DNA from: SCGC-AAA076-P13 sp905478035
Lineage (GTDB): Bacteria > Pseudomonadota > Gammaproteobacteria > Magnimaribacterales > D2472
Length of the DNA: 64,000 nucleotides
Assembly (NCBI GenBank): GCA_943846785.1
Contig: OX044367.1
Location: 992,001 to 1,056,000, forward strand
Direction: 5' to 3'
Below, piece after piece: positions 34,476 to 43,261 of the stretch (positions are counted from its first letter, which is position 1; the number at the start of each line of letters is the position of its first letter). The notes under the pieces were generated by a model that did no database searches, was not told the origin of the DNA, and saw only the letters and a program-made list of their open reading frames with translations. The translations under genes were made by a program, and so were the position numbers.

Positions 34476-35315
34476 ATGAATCTAATATCACTAGATCAGT
34501 CTGAATATAAAAGACTTCATGCTAAGGCTTATGCTCTAGAAAAGAGAAGATTGCAAATAGAGTTCTTAAAACTCCAAGAAGATGTAATTAAGAACAATAG
34601 AAAACTATGCATAGTGTTTGAAGGAAGAGATACAGCAGGAAAGAGCTCTGCAATTAAATTTTTTTCTGAATACCTTAGGCCAAATAACTTTAACTATGTT
34701 CAGCTAGGTATACCCTCAAAATGGGAATCATCTCATTGGTTTCAAAGATGGGCCAAGGTATTACCTAAGAATGGCGAAATCTCATTTCTTGATAGATCTT
34801 GGTATACCAGAGCAATAACAGAACCAATAATGGGATATTGTACTGAAAACCAATATAGAACTTTTATGAGTAGAGTTAATAAATGGGAAGAAAGTCATAT
34901 CAATGATGATATAGAGATTACTAAATTCTATTTTTCTCTTTCAAAAGATCAACAAGAACGAAGAATGAATGCCAGAAAACACTCCCAACTTAAATATTGG
35001 AAACTTTCAAAAAATGATGAAAAGATTGTAACTAAGTGGGATGCCTTTACTTTTTATAAAGAACAAATGTTCTCTAGAACAGCAACTGATATATCGCCAT
35101 GGGTAAAAATTAATTCTAATAATAAAATGATAGGAAGATTAACAGCACTGAGATATCTTTTAAATAAAATGGATTATGAAAATAAAAAGATCTTAAAGCC
35201 TGTTAAATGGTCAAAGGCAATTTCTAACTACTCTGCCAGTATTGAAGGAGTAAGGTTCGATAATCTAACATATGAACAATTTATGATAATTACTAAATAC
35301 AGCGATGATGCCTAA
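34476..35315 (+). CDS. ppk2: Polyphosphate kinase 2 family protein
   Basis: Uses polyphosphate to phosphorylate nucleotides, or makes polyphosphate from them. Walker A is FEGRDTAGKSSAIKFF near residue 48; Walker B is ISFLDRSWYTRA; WDAFTFYKEQMFSRT and SPWVKINSNNK follow as in single-domain PPK2. Length 279 fits class I. It shares one base (TAATG) with the start of the ppx gene, so the polyphosphate kinase and the phosphatase are co-expressed. The direction of reaction in the cell is not predictable. Confidence 0.93.
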   Translation: MNLISLDQSEYKRLHAKAYALEKRRLQIEFLKLQEDVIKNNRKLCIVFEGRDTAGKSSAIKFFSEYLRPNNFNYVQLGIPSKWESSHWFQRWAKVLPKNGEISFLDRSWYTRAITEPIMGYCTENQYRTFMSRVNKWEESHINDDIEITKFYFSLSKDQQERRMNARKHSQLKYWKLSKNDEKIVTKWDAFTFYKEQMFSRTATDISPWVKINSNNKMIGRLTALRYLLNKMDYENKKILKPVKWSKAISNYSASIEGVRFDNLTYEQFMIITKYSDDA

Positions 35316-36175
35316 TGAAAATAGCATCAATTGATATTGGAACTAATGCTATTAAATCGAAAGTATTTAATACAAGTCCCACCACAATTGATTTTATCGA
35401 AGGCATTCGATCTCCCATAAGATTAGGTGCTGAGGTTTTTGAATCTGGAAGACTTTCAGATAATAAACTTGATGAGCTTATAAAAACATTGAAGAAATAT
35501 CAAAAGAACTTCATAAAGAATGATATCAAAATGTATGAGATAGTTGCTACCTCTGCTTTTAGAGATACAGATAATTCTGAAAAAGCCAGGCGCTATGTTG
35601 AAAATATGATCGATCACCCAATTAGGATAATTTCTGGTCTAGAGGAAGCTAAGCTAATTCGTTTTCATCCAAAAGCACAAATTGGAAAAAATAAAATTTA
35701 TGTTGATGTTGGAGGAGGAAGCACAGAGATATATATCTTTAAAAATAATGAGCATATCATTCAATCTTTTCAATTAGGTGCAGTCAGATCTATGCTTAAT
35801 AAAGATGATAAAAATGAGTGGAATCGTTTATCTCAGTGGCTTTCTAAACAAAATAAAGCAGATACATTAGTTGGTTTGGGTGGAAGCATAAAATCATTCT
35901 TAAATATCAATAATGTAAAAAAAATTAATGCAGAGTTATTTATTAATGAGGCAATGAATTTAAAAAAATTGACACAAAAAAATAAAATAGAAAAACTAGG
36001 ACTTCAACCTGATAGAGCCGATGTTATAGACTATGCTTTACAAATATATATAGAAATAATAAAAAAATTAGATCTCAAACAAATTAAATCTACAAAATGG
36101 GGTGTTTCTGATTCAATTGCAGTTAAAACTTTTCATGAACTTTATTCAAAAAAAATATCAATTTATAAAGATTGA
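35315..36175 (+). CDS. ppx: Ppx/GppA family exopolyphosphatase
   Basis: ASKHA-fold phosphatase that removes terminal phosphates from polyphosphate, or pppGpp 5'-phosphate. The N-terminal SIDIGTNAIKSKVF, the ATSAFRDT segment, SGLEEAKLI and the DVGGGSTEIYIF phosphate-binding loop (about residue 130) are diagnostic. At 286 residues it is the short form without the C-terminal HD-like domain of E. coli Ppx. It is coupled to ppk2 and overlaps the end of gspM by 13 bases. Confidence 0.92.
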   Translation: MKIASIDIGTNAIKSKVFNTSPTTIDFIEGIRSPIRLGAEVFESGRLSDNKLDELIKTLKKYQKNFIKNDIKMYEIVATSAFRDTDNSEKARRYVENMIDHPIRIISGLEEAKLIRFHPKAQIGKNKIYVDVGGGSTEIYIFKNNEHIIQSFQLGAVRSMLNKDDKNEWNRLSQWLSKQNKADTLVGLGGSIKSFLNINNVKKINAELFINEAMNLKKLTQKNKIEKLGLQPDRADVIDYALQIYIEIIKKLDLKQIKSTKWGVSDSIAVKTFHELYSKKISIYKD

Positions 36176-36618
36176 ATTAAGGTAATTGAAATATTAATAA
36201 TATTCTCTTGGGAGATAGACTCAATACTTTGAATATCCATTGATGAGGCGTTTGCTATATTCTCAGATAGTAGCATTGAAGTAGAGATATCAGATGAGCT
36301 AAAAGTTACTAGAGCTTTGTTACTATCAATATTTACAGAAAGATTAGTGATGTTTTTATAAGCATTATTGTTAATGATAATTTCTTCAACAATTTTAAAA
36401 TTTATAAACTTGGGCTTTGAAATTTTAGATAGTGAATTGGCTTTTGAAATAACATACTCATAATCCATTTTCTCTTTATTTAAATTTTTTATTGATTGGT
36501 TATATTCTTTATATAAATTTAAAAAAAATAATGTTACTAATAATAAAAATAGAGCTATAACAGCTCCTATAATAAGCTTTATTTCACTTACCTTTAAACT
36601 TGATAAGAAATCATTCAT
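36163..36618 (-). CDS. gspM: Type II secretion system protein GspM
   Basis: Inner-membrane platform subunit that partners GspL. It has a short cytosolic start, one membrane helix (about residues 14-32, LIIGAVIALFLLLVTLFFL) and a small periplasmic ferredoxin-like domain. Sequence conservation in GspM is low, so the call rests on topology, a length of 151 and position as the last gene after gspL, which it overlaps by eight bases. There is no gspN after it. Confidence 0.82.
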   Translation of the reverse strand: MNDFLSSLKVSEIKLIIGAVIALFLLLVTLFFLNLYKEYNQSIKNLNKEKMDYEYVISKANSLSKISKPKFINFKIVEEIIINNNAYKNITNLSVNIDSNKALVTFSSSDISTSMLLSENIANASSMDIQSIESISQENIINISITLIQSL

Positions 36619-37759
36619 TTTTAAAACTCACAGTAATTAACCCTGAAACTTTATTATTTTTAGAAATAATATCTTCATTTAAAATTGATATATTCATTTG
36701 TTGTGAGAAAGTTTTAATAACATTAAATTGAAGTGATGAAATTTCATTTAGTGATACAGTCATTGTTGATTGATTAAAATCTATAAAAACCCTTTCTATA
36801 TTTTCTATATTAATTTGTTTTAGATAGTCTAATGATGGGAGATTAATATCTTGATCTTGATCATTAGATGGCATCTGACTCATTATTGAATCAATCTGTG
36901 ATCTTGGTCTAACAACCTTTTTAATATCATTATTGATTGAGGTAAAAATATTAAAAGTAGCTTCATTATATAACTCTGCATTTTTATTGTTTTTAACAAT
37001 TATCAAAGATGGTATAAATAAAATAGAAAAAAGACTTACTGTTAGCAAGGCTAATTGAAGTGAAGTAAAGCTAAATTTTCTTTTAATAGAATTGAGAGAA
37101 TAATAGAAACTGTAAAGGTTTGGAAGCAATGAAATTTGATGATTAAAAAACGTATCTAAGGAAAATTCTAAAGGTTTAATATCGTGAAATACTTCTTTTA
37201 AATTATTTGTATTGCTATAGATTACTGGCTGATAATTATGATTTGTATTTTTTATAATATGACAATAATCACGCAATGAATCAAAAGTGACACTGGTTCC
37301 AGTGCCATCACAGTATGAAAAAAAATATTTATTATCAAATTCAACGATAGTATCTTCACCAGCTTTTGATAAAAATGAATATTCCGGAGTTAAGTAAACA
37401 TTAGTATTTAATAAGGTTAATGACTTATTAAGCTTATCAATAATACTTTTATCGATAATGTATCCGACATCCTCATGAAAAATAAATTTATTCTCAGAGA
37501 TTTGATTAACAATTTTATTATCAATATCTGAAATAAAATTAGCTAAATGAATGTCTTTGGGAATGTCATCATTTTTTTGACTGTGATATGAAGAAACTAA
37601 CAACGAAGGTATTAAAACAATTAATGTACAGGAATCATCTAAAAAATTAAGTTCATCGAGATTAGAAAAAGATTGATAAGATTCTGAACTATCAATATCA
37701 GAGTATAAATTTAATGACTGACAAGATGTATCATTAAAATATGCGATGTATTTAGTCAT
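36611..37759 (-). CDS. gspL: Type II secretion system protein GspL
   Basis: Links the GspE ATPase to the inner-membrane platform. The cytosolic actin-like domain spans residues 1 to about 225, a single membrane helix lies near 233-255 (LQLALLTVSLFSILFIPSLIIV) and a periplasmic domain follows. Length 382 is normal. It lies between gspK (0-base gap) and gspM (overlap) in the conserved gsp order. The N-terminal part is divergent, as usual for this subunit. Confidence 0.88.
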   Translation of the reverse strand: MTKYIAYFNDTSCQSLNLYSDIDSSESYQSFSNLDELNFLDDSCTLIVLIPSLLVSSYHSQKNDDIPKDIHLANFISDIDNKIVNQISENKFIFHEDVGYIIDKSIIDKLNKSLTLLNTNVYLTPEYSFLSKAGEDTIVEFDNKYFFSYCDGTGTSVTFDSLRDYCHIIKNTNHNYQPVIYSNTNNLKEVFHDIKPLEFSLDTFFNHQISLLPNLYSFYYSLNSIKRKFSFTSLQLALLTVSLFSILFIPSLIIVKNNKNAELYNEATFNIFTSINNDIKKVVRPRSQIDSIMSQMPSNDQDQDINLPSLDYLKQINIENIERVFIDFNQSTMTVSLNEISSLQFNVIKTFSQQMNISILNEDIISKNNKVSGLITVSFKNE

Positions 37760-38731
37760 TTATATACCATTATAAGTTCTTGAAGCAATATAGCTATTTT
37801 TATTATTTTGATAAACTATTTTGCTAGTAGATGATGCATAAAAATTTTCATTAGCTACCATAGTCAATAAATCAAAGTTTGATGAAGAAAATCTAATTTC
37901 ACCATATGATAAATCAATATTTTTAGATGGGTGAAGTAACTTCAGGTCGCTAATACTATTGATGCCCTCCTCTGGCATTGTATCTATAATATATTCTGCT
38001 TCAGAAATCGCTAAATTTGGAAAAAATGAAGAGAGTAGGAATGAGTTATTTAATGAAAGAGTATTAATGTTTAAAGCAAGATTTGTATTGTCATTACTAC
38101 AAAAATTATTATTTATAATTTCCCAATTAATTTTTCTAAAAGATGGAAGGCTCTTTAACTCATTAATAGAGAAGAAAAGTCTCTCACCGGAATATTCTTG
38201 AGGATTATTGAGAGGGCCTGAATAGAAATAATCCTCTAAGCCATTCTCTCTAGGGCTTGAATCTAGATCAATCCAATCTATAACCTGATCAATCATCTCC
38301 TCAATTACATTATTGTCAACTGAATATAGTTGCATAAGTTTTCTAAATGACTCAAGGCTTTTACTATTCTCAATATAATTTTTTTTATTTTTAACTACTA
38401 AAGAGTTTATATTAAAGCAATTTGAGGCATCTAAAATTTTAGCTGTAACTACTCCTGATTCTGTTTCAAAATAAATATCATTATTAAGCAGAGGATTATT
38501 GCGAGCTAATTTATTAGAATTAAATTTCATTTCAATATCAATTTTTTTTAGCGCTAAAGACTCTAGGTTCTTAAAAACATTTAACGAAGTAGATTGAAAC
38601 TCAAGATAAGCAGCTCTTTTTAGTGAAATTAAATAGTTATTCCCAATTACTACTGCAACAGATGATAATAATAAAATAATTAATAACACTGTTATTAAAA
38701 CAACTCCTTTATTTTTATTAGTTACTTGCAT
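37760..38731 (-). CDS. gspK: Type II secretion minor pseudopilin GspK
   Basis: Largest minor pseudopilin, placed at the pseudopilus tip with GspI and GspJ. The processing site is NKNKG before VVLITVLLI, with Thr rather than Glu at the fifth mature position, the known GspK peculiarity. The large insertion domain has DQVIDWIDLDSSPRENGLEDYF-type sequence, including calcium-loop-like acidic residues, and LKLLHPSKNI. I use ATG 38731; a TTG at 38749 lies upstream in frame. It overlaps gspJ by 14 bases. Length is 323 with this start. Confidence 0.9.
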   Translation of the reverse strand: MQVTNKNKGVVLITVLLIILLLSSVAVVIGNNYLISLKRAAYLEFQSTSLNVFKNLESLALKKIDIEMKFNSNKLARNNPLLNNDIYFETESGVVTAKILDASNCFNINSLVVKNKKNYIENSKSLESFRKLMQLYSVDNNVIEEMIDQVIDWIDLDSSPRENGLEDYFYSGPLNNPQEYSGERLFFSINELKSLPSFRKINWEIINNNFCSNDNTNLALNINTLSLNNSFLLSSFFPNLAISEAEYIIDTMPEEGINSISDLKLLHPSKNIDLSYGEIRFSSSNFDLLTMVANENFYASSTSKIVYQNNKNSYIASRTYNGI

Positions 38732-39311
38732 AAGAAATATTAGGCTCAACTATCCATATATATGATTTATTTTTCTGCAAAAATTCTATTTTTACTAATG
38801 TTGGTATTTTTGATGATTGATTGTTTTTAATTGGCCATGAAGAATGCCAATTATCATAATCAAAAAGGCTTACATTAAATTCTTCAATATCAGTTAATAA
38901 AATTGATTCAACAAACTCATCTTGGTTATAAGGGCTAGCGGTAAAATATTGTCGTCTTTTAAGAAAACTGTTTTCATATATATACTCAATTCTTTTAATT
39001 GGTGATATTCCCTCAGAAATAGATCTAACATAACTATTAAATATCATTGAATTAGATCTTTCATCATATATAAAACTTCCATTCATTTTATTTCCAAAAA
39101 AATCACGTGATTTGATATTTACAATTTGCCTCAAATCTCTTCTTATTTTACTTGATGAGAGATTAATAGATTTAATTGAATTCAAGTGTTTTGTGGTTGT
39201 AGATTCTGTATCTAAAGAGGACTTTAATATGTTTGAAGTTATTAAGGTAATTATAGATAAGATTACAAGTGATATTAGAACCTCAATTATTGTAAAACCT
39301 TTTCTAATCAT
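38718..39311 (-). CDS. gspJ: Type II secretion minor pseudopilin GspJ
   Basis: Minor pseudopilin. A very short leader (MIRKG) precedes FTIIEVLISLVILSII, with Glu at mature position five; the leader peptidase would cut after Gly. The globular part has the RRDLRQIV and ERSNSMIFNSY segments seen in GspJ. Length 197 is usual. It overlaps gspI by eight bases and gspK by 14 within the operon. Confidence 0.9.
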   Translation of the reverse strand: MIRKGFTIIEVLISLVILSIITLITSNILKSSLDTESTTTKHLNSIKSINLSSSKIRRDLRQIVNIKSRDFFGNKMNGSFIYDERSNSMIFNSYVRSISEGISPIKRIEYIYENSFLKRRQYFTASPYNQDEFVESILLTDIEEFNVSLFDYDNWHSSWPIKNNQSSKIPTLVKIEFLQKNKSYIWIVEPNISYASN

Positions 39312-39690
39312 TTATTAAATATCCTTTAGTTCTATAAGAATAGTTTTTTGATTCTATTTGTTTAACTAATATTTCATATTCTAAAAACTCTCTATTATTT
39401 CCTTCATAAAATGACTCTTCCCAAATCCATATTTTTGCACCCATTTTCATTTTTCCATTTCTTGAAATAGGATTTTTTGGTTTTTCTATAGTATTAATTA
39501 AAGAAATTCTATTATTAGCTACCTCTTTGGCTAGATAGTGATCTTCTAAATCATAAATTGAAGAACTTGTAGATAAAATTAAATTATATACAACCATTAG
39601 TGATGAACTTAATATAGCTAGAGCAATTACAACCTCAAAAAGACTAAATCCTTTTCTAATATTCAATAGATTTTGTTTTGATTGTTCCAT
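39304..39690 (-). CDS. gspI: Type II secretion minor pseudopilin GspI
   Basis: Small minor pseudopilin of 128 residues. The leader MEQSKQNLLNIRKG precedes FSLFEVVIALAILSSSL, with Glu at mature position five. A short globular domain follows, with the Trp pair in KIWIWEES. Position between gspH and gspJ supports the call. The ATG at 39690 sits 35 bases inside the end of gspH. Confidence 0.9.
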   Translation of the reverse strand: MEQSKQNLLNIRKGFSLFEVVIALAILSSSLMVVYNLILSTSSSIYDLEDHYLAKEVANNRISLINTIEKPKNPISRNGKMKMGAKIWIWEESFYEGNNREFLEYEILVKQIESKNYSYRTKGYLIND

Positions 39691-40156
39691 TATTATTAAC
39701 TGTGATTTCTAAAATAGAGTTAGGATTATATATATTTAATATGCCCCCTGAATTTTCTCCTGATGGGTAAAAAATAATAAGTGGTTTTTCTATTTTTGTA
39801 TCTTTCAAATTTACGAGAGAACCGTCAAAAGACTTAAATGTTTTGGTTTGGCTAATAAGCTTATTCCAAGGTGATTTATCATATTTTAATTCTTTTAGCT
39901 GATTGAGCTCATAATCAAGTAAAAATATTGAATCAGTATTATTATTTGCATACCAGCCTAGTACATTGCCTGTGATAATACTTTCTTCAGAAAGATAGTT
40001 AAATAAATTTTTAAAAGAATTTTTTTTATTTGATACAGAGTCAACCAGACCTATGTTAATTAATAAAAAGGTTGATGTAATTCCAATTATTATAATAACA
40101 ACAAGAATTTCTATTAAAGTAAAACCTTTAATAGATTTATTGCATCCAGTTTCCAA
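39656..40156 (-). CDS. gspH: Type II secretion minor pseudopilin GspH
   Basis: Minor pseudopilin. The site KSIKG before FTLIEILVVIIIIG is clear. No ATG gives a sensible leader: the most upstream in-frame start (40198) would overlap gspG by 62 bases and add MQMECLAEQAR. I prefer TTG at 40156, which has GAGGAC nine bases upstream and gives a ten-residue leader (METGCNKSIK) plus Gly. That makes a 166-residue protein overlapping gspG by 20 bases. The start codon is the uncertain part; the family is not. Confidence 0.87.
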   Translation of the reverse strand: METGCNKSIKGFTLIEILVVIIIIGITSTFLLINIGLVDSVSNKKNSFKNLFNYLSEESIITGNVLGWYANNNTDSIFLLDYELNQLKELKYDKSPWNKLISQTKTFKSFDGSLVNLKDTKIEKPLIIFYPSGENSGGILNIYNPNSILEITVNNNGTIKTKSIEY

Positions 40157-40565
40157 TATCAGTGTCCTCGCCTGTTCCGCCAGGCACTCCATCTGCACCT
40201 AGTGTATATAAATCATATTTTTTACTTTTTCGAGGTGGATTTTCATAGATATACTCTCTTCCCCATGGATCAAGAGGTTCTGATGATATATAACCATCCT
40301 CAGGATATAGAAAAGGATTTTTTAATTCAGAATGAGGAAATATTAATGCTGATAAGCCTTGCGATGTTGATGGGTAAGATAGTTCATTGAATTTATATAA
40401 TTCAAGTGCTTTGCCTGTTTGGGCCATATCAGCTTTGATTTTTTCTAAATTTGCTCTTTGAAAAATAGGCGAAGTATTTACAACAACTATAGTTGCTAAA
40501 ATCCCTAAAATAACTAAAACAGCCATCAGCTCAATCATCGTAAAACCTTTTGTATATTTATTCAT
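40137..40565 (-). CDS. gspG: Type II secretion major pseudopilin GspG
   Basis: Main subunit of the pseudopilus piston. MNKYTKG precedes FTMIELMAVLVILGILATIV, with Glu at mature position five; the mature part has LEKIKADMAQTGKALELYK, STSQGLSAL, PLDPWGREYIYENP and the C-terminal calcium site GADGVPGGTGEDTDIGNW. All are conserved in GspG. Length 142 is typical. It follows gspF after three bases. Confidence 0.95.
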   Translation of the reverse strand: MNKYTKGFTMIELMAVLVILGILATIVVVNTSPIFQRANLEKIKADMAQTGKALELYKFNELSYPSTSQGLSALIFPHSELKNPFLYPEDGYISSEPLDPWGREYIYENPPRKSKKYDLYTLGADGVPGGTGEDTDIGNWMQ

Positions 40566-40568
40566 AAA

Positions 40569-41765
40569 TTATCCTAAAGCTAATGTATTCATCTGCATTA
40601 TAGGTATTAGTATAGCTAGAACTATAAGCATTATAAATCCACCCATAAATATAATTACTAGTGGCTCAAGTAAAGATAAAAAAATAGCTCTTTTAGAATC
40701 AATTTCATTTTTCATAAAGTCAGATACTTTAGAGAACATTTTTACTAGATTGCCAGACTTATAACCACTTGAGACAAGTTGAATAAAAATATCAGGGAAA
40801 ATATTAATCTTATTTAAAGAATATATAAAATCTTTACCTTCAACAACATCTTGCTTTGTATCCGAAATTATTTGTGATAGATATTTATTACTGAATATCC
40901 TAGATGATTCATCTAATGCTATATCTAAATTGGTACCGGACTCAAGAAGTAAACTCATGGTACTTGAAAATCTTTCAATCTCAGAATTTAAAAGAAAGTT
41001 ACCAATCATCGGCATAGATAGTATTTTTTTATGAAAATTAATATGATTATCTCCAATTTTGATTAAGTATCTATATAAATAGATTCCAGAAATTATAAGT
41101 AAGCAAATAGTAGAAAAAATTATTCCTATATTATTTGAGATACCCAAAAGTGCCTGAGTAACAAAAGGGAGTTCTGCACCAGCCTTTACAAATTGACCTA
41201 CAACCTGAGGAAGAACAAAAGCAAGAAGAGAAACTATAACAATAAAAGAAAAACTAATTAGAATTATCGGATATGTTAAGGCTGAAATAACTTTCTGTCT
41301 TATAGAAGCACTCTCTTCTAGATAATCAGCTAGTCTTGTAAATACAACATCTAAATTTCCAGAAGAATCTCCTGCTGTAATTAAAGAGGTGTATGTACTC
41401 CCAAAAACTGCTGGGTATTTATTCATAGATAATCCAAGTCTCTTTCCTTGAATAATATCTTCTCTTAAATTTAATAAGATATGAAGTAAGTTTTTATTAA
41501 AACATTGATCTGCAGTTATTTTTAAGGCATCTATAACTGAAGTGTTAGCCTCTAAAAGAGTTGCCATTTGCCTAGTCATGATCACTATATCTTTAGTTTT
41601 TATCTTAGATATTTTTAGTAAGTTACCTTTGGTTTCTGTGACGTTAAGTGGTGTGAGATTTAATTCTTTAATTAATTTCCTTGCCTCTCTTTCGGATTGA
41701 GCACTAAGAATACCTTTTTTTTTCAAACCATTCCTATCAAGAGCAGAATAACTATATGCTGGCAT
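40569..41765 (-). CDS. gspF: Type II secretion inner-membrane protein GspF
   Basis: Polytopic platform protein with two T2SF domains (about residues 65-190 and 270-390) and three membrane helices. It opens MPAYSYSALDRNGLKKKGIL, a standard GspF start, and has TRQMATLLEANTSVIDAL and EPLVIIFMGGFIMLIVLAILIPI-type sequence. Length 398 is normal. The ATG overlaps the gspE end by 14 bases, so its translation may depend on ribosomes completing gspE. Confidence 0.94.
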   Translation of the reverse strand: MPAYSYSALDRNGLKKKGILSAQSEREARKLIKELNLTPLNVTETKGNLLKISKIKTKDIVIMTRQMATLLEANTSVIDALKITADQCFNKNLLHILLNLREDIIQGKRLGLSMNKYPAVFGSTYTSLITAGDSSGNLDVVFTRLADYLEESASIRQKVISALTYPIILISFSFIVIVSLLAFVLPQVVGQFVKAGAELPFVTQALLGISNNIGIIFSTICLLIISGIYLYRYLIKIGDNHINFHKKILSMPMIGNFLLNSEIERFSSTMSLLLESGTNLDIALDESSRIFSNKYLSQIISDTKQDVVEGKDFIYSLNKINIFPDIFIQLVSSGYKSGNLVKMFSKVSDFMKNEIDSKRAIFLSLLEPLVIIFMGGFIMLIVLAILIPIMQMNTLALG

Positions 41766-43252
41766 TTTCTTCTAGATTGTTTATGCGTATCAACTCTTCG
41801 CATGATGTAATTCCATTCAATATTAAATCTTTAGAAGCATCATCAATTGATTGACTCATTTTAAAAACATGATCTGAAATAATATTTTCAGATGCATTAT
41901 TATGTATCATTTCTTTTAATTCTTTATCTACTTGGATACATTCTGCTATAGCTATCCTTCCCTGATAACCAGTGTTTGAACAATTAGAACAACCTTTAGA
42001 AATAGAAGACTTTTTGATTAGGATCCAAACTAAATAATCTAATAGAATCACCAGTAGGAAATTCTTCTTGCTTACATTCTAAGCAAAGTCTTCTAACTAA
42101 TCTTTGTGAAATAATTGTTCTTAAACTCGATGCTAATAAAAAAGATTCTATACCCATATCTCTAAGCCTTGTTATAGCAGCAATAGCACTATTTGTATGT
42201 ACCGTAGATAAGACCAAATGGCCTGTCAAACTTGCCTGAATGCCTATTTGGGCAGTTTCAATATCTCTCATTTCACCAACCATAACGACATCAGGATCTT
42301 GACGAAGAATTGCTCGTAGGCCTTTTGCAAAAGTGTAGCCTGTTTTTGCATTTACTTGAGTTTGACCAATCCCATTAAGCGTATATTCTATTGGATCTTC
42401 AACAGTCAAAATATTTTGAGATGAATCGCTCAGAAATCTTAATCCTGAATAAAGTGTAGTTGTTTTGCCCGAACCAGTTGGCCCTGTAAATAATATAATA
42501 CCCTCAGAATTTCTAAGCGAAGATTTATAATTTTTTAAAATTTCTAATGGCAAGCCAAGATCATCAATATTAATTTGTGATGCTTGTTTATCTAACAATC
42601 TTAAGACTATTCTTTCACCATATGATGAAGGAAGAGTTGATACTCTTACATCAATATTTTTATCTCCTAGAGACAAAGACACTCTTCCATCCTGAGGAAG
42701 CCTTCTTTCTGAAATATCAAGTCCGGATATTATTTTTAATCTTGAAATTAATACCGAACTAATTTTACTATCCTGCTTGAGTATTTCTTTTAAAATTCCA
42801 TCTACCCTAAATCTAACAATTAAATTATCTTCATATGGTTCAAAATGAATATCAGAGGCCCTATTTTTTATAGCTTGGCTAATAATTCCATTTATTAACT
42901 TTATAATAGGAGTATCGTTGCTACCACTTAATAAATCTTCTGTTGCAGAAATACTACCTGCAAAAGATTGGAGATCAAATTCATCACTTAGCTCTTCAGA
43001 CAAAGAAGATGAATCATTGTTTATTGAGAAGCTATTTGTTAATAATTCATTAAAATCATCTGGTTTGTATAGTGAAAATATAAAATTCGATTTTAAGAAT
43101 CTCTGTATTTCTTGGTATAAATTAATTGAAAGATTATTCGGAGATATAACTTTTATTTCATTGTTTTCCTTAAAAGCTAATACATCATTCTCTTTTACAA
43201 AATCATATGGAAGAAGATTTGATATATTTTCATTATCTTTTAAGGAATCCAT
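41752..43252 (-). pseudogene. gspE: Type II secretion ATPase GspE, interrupted by a one-base frameshift
   Basis: Hexameric ATPase that powers pseudopilus assembly. The frame from 43252 has the N2 domain, Walker A (GPTGSGKTTT, near residue 256), Asp box, Walker B and His box, and the first zinc pair CLEC (Cys390, Cys393). It then runs out of frame and stops at 41996. The second zinc pair CSNC and the rest (GYQGRIAIAE to EENASI) continue in the +1 frame to 41752. The frames join at an A5 run (T5 at 42011-42015 on the plus strand). Removing one A gives a continuous 499-residue GspE. This may be an assembly error, a fresh mutation or frameshifting; all flanking gsp genes are intact. Confidence 0.88.
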
Positions 43253-43261
43253 TACTTATAT

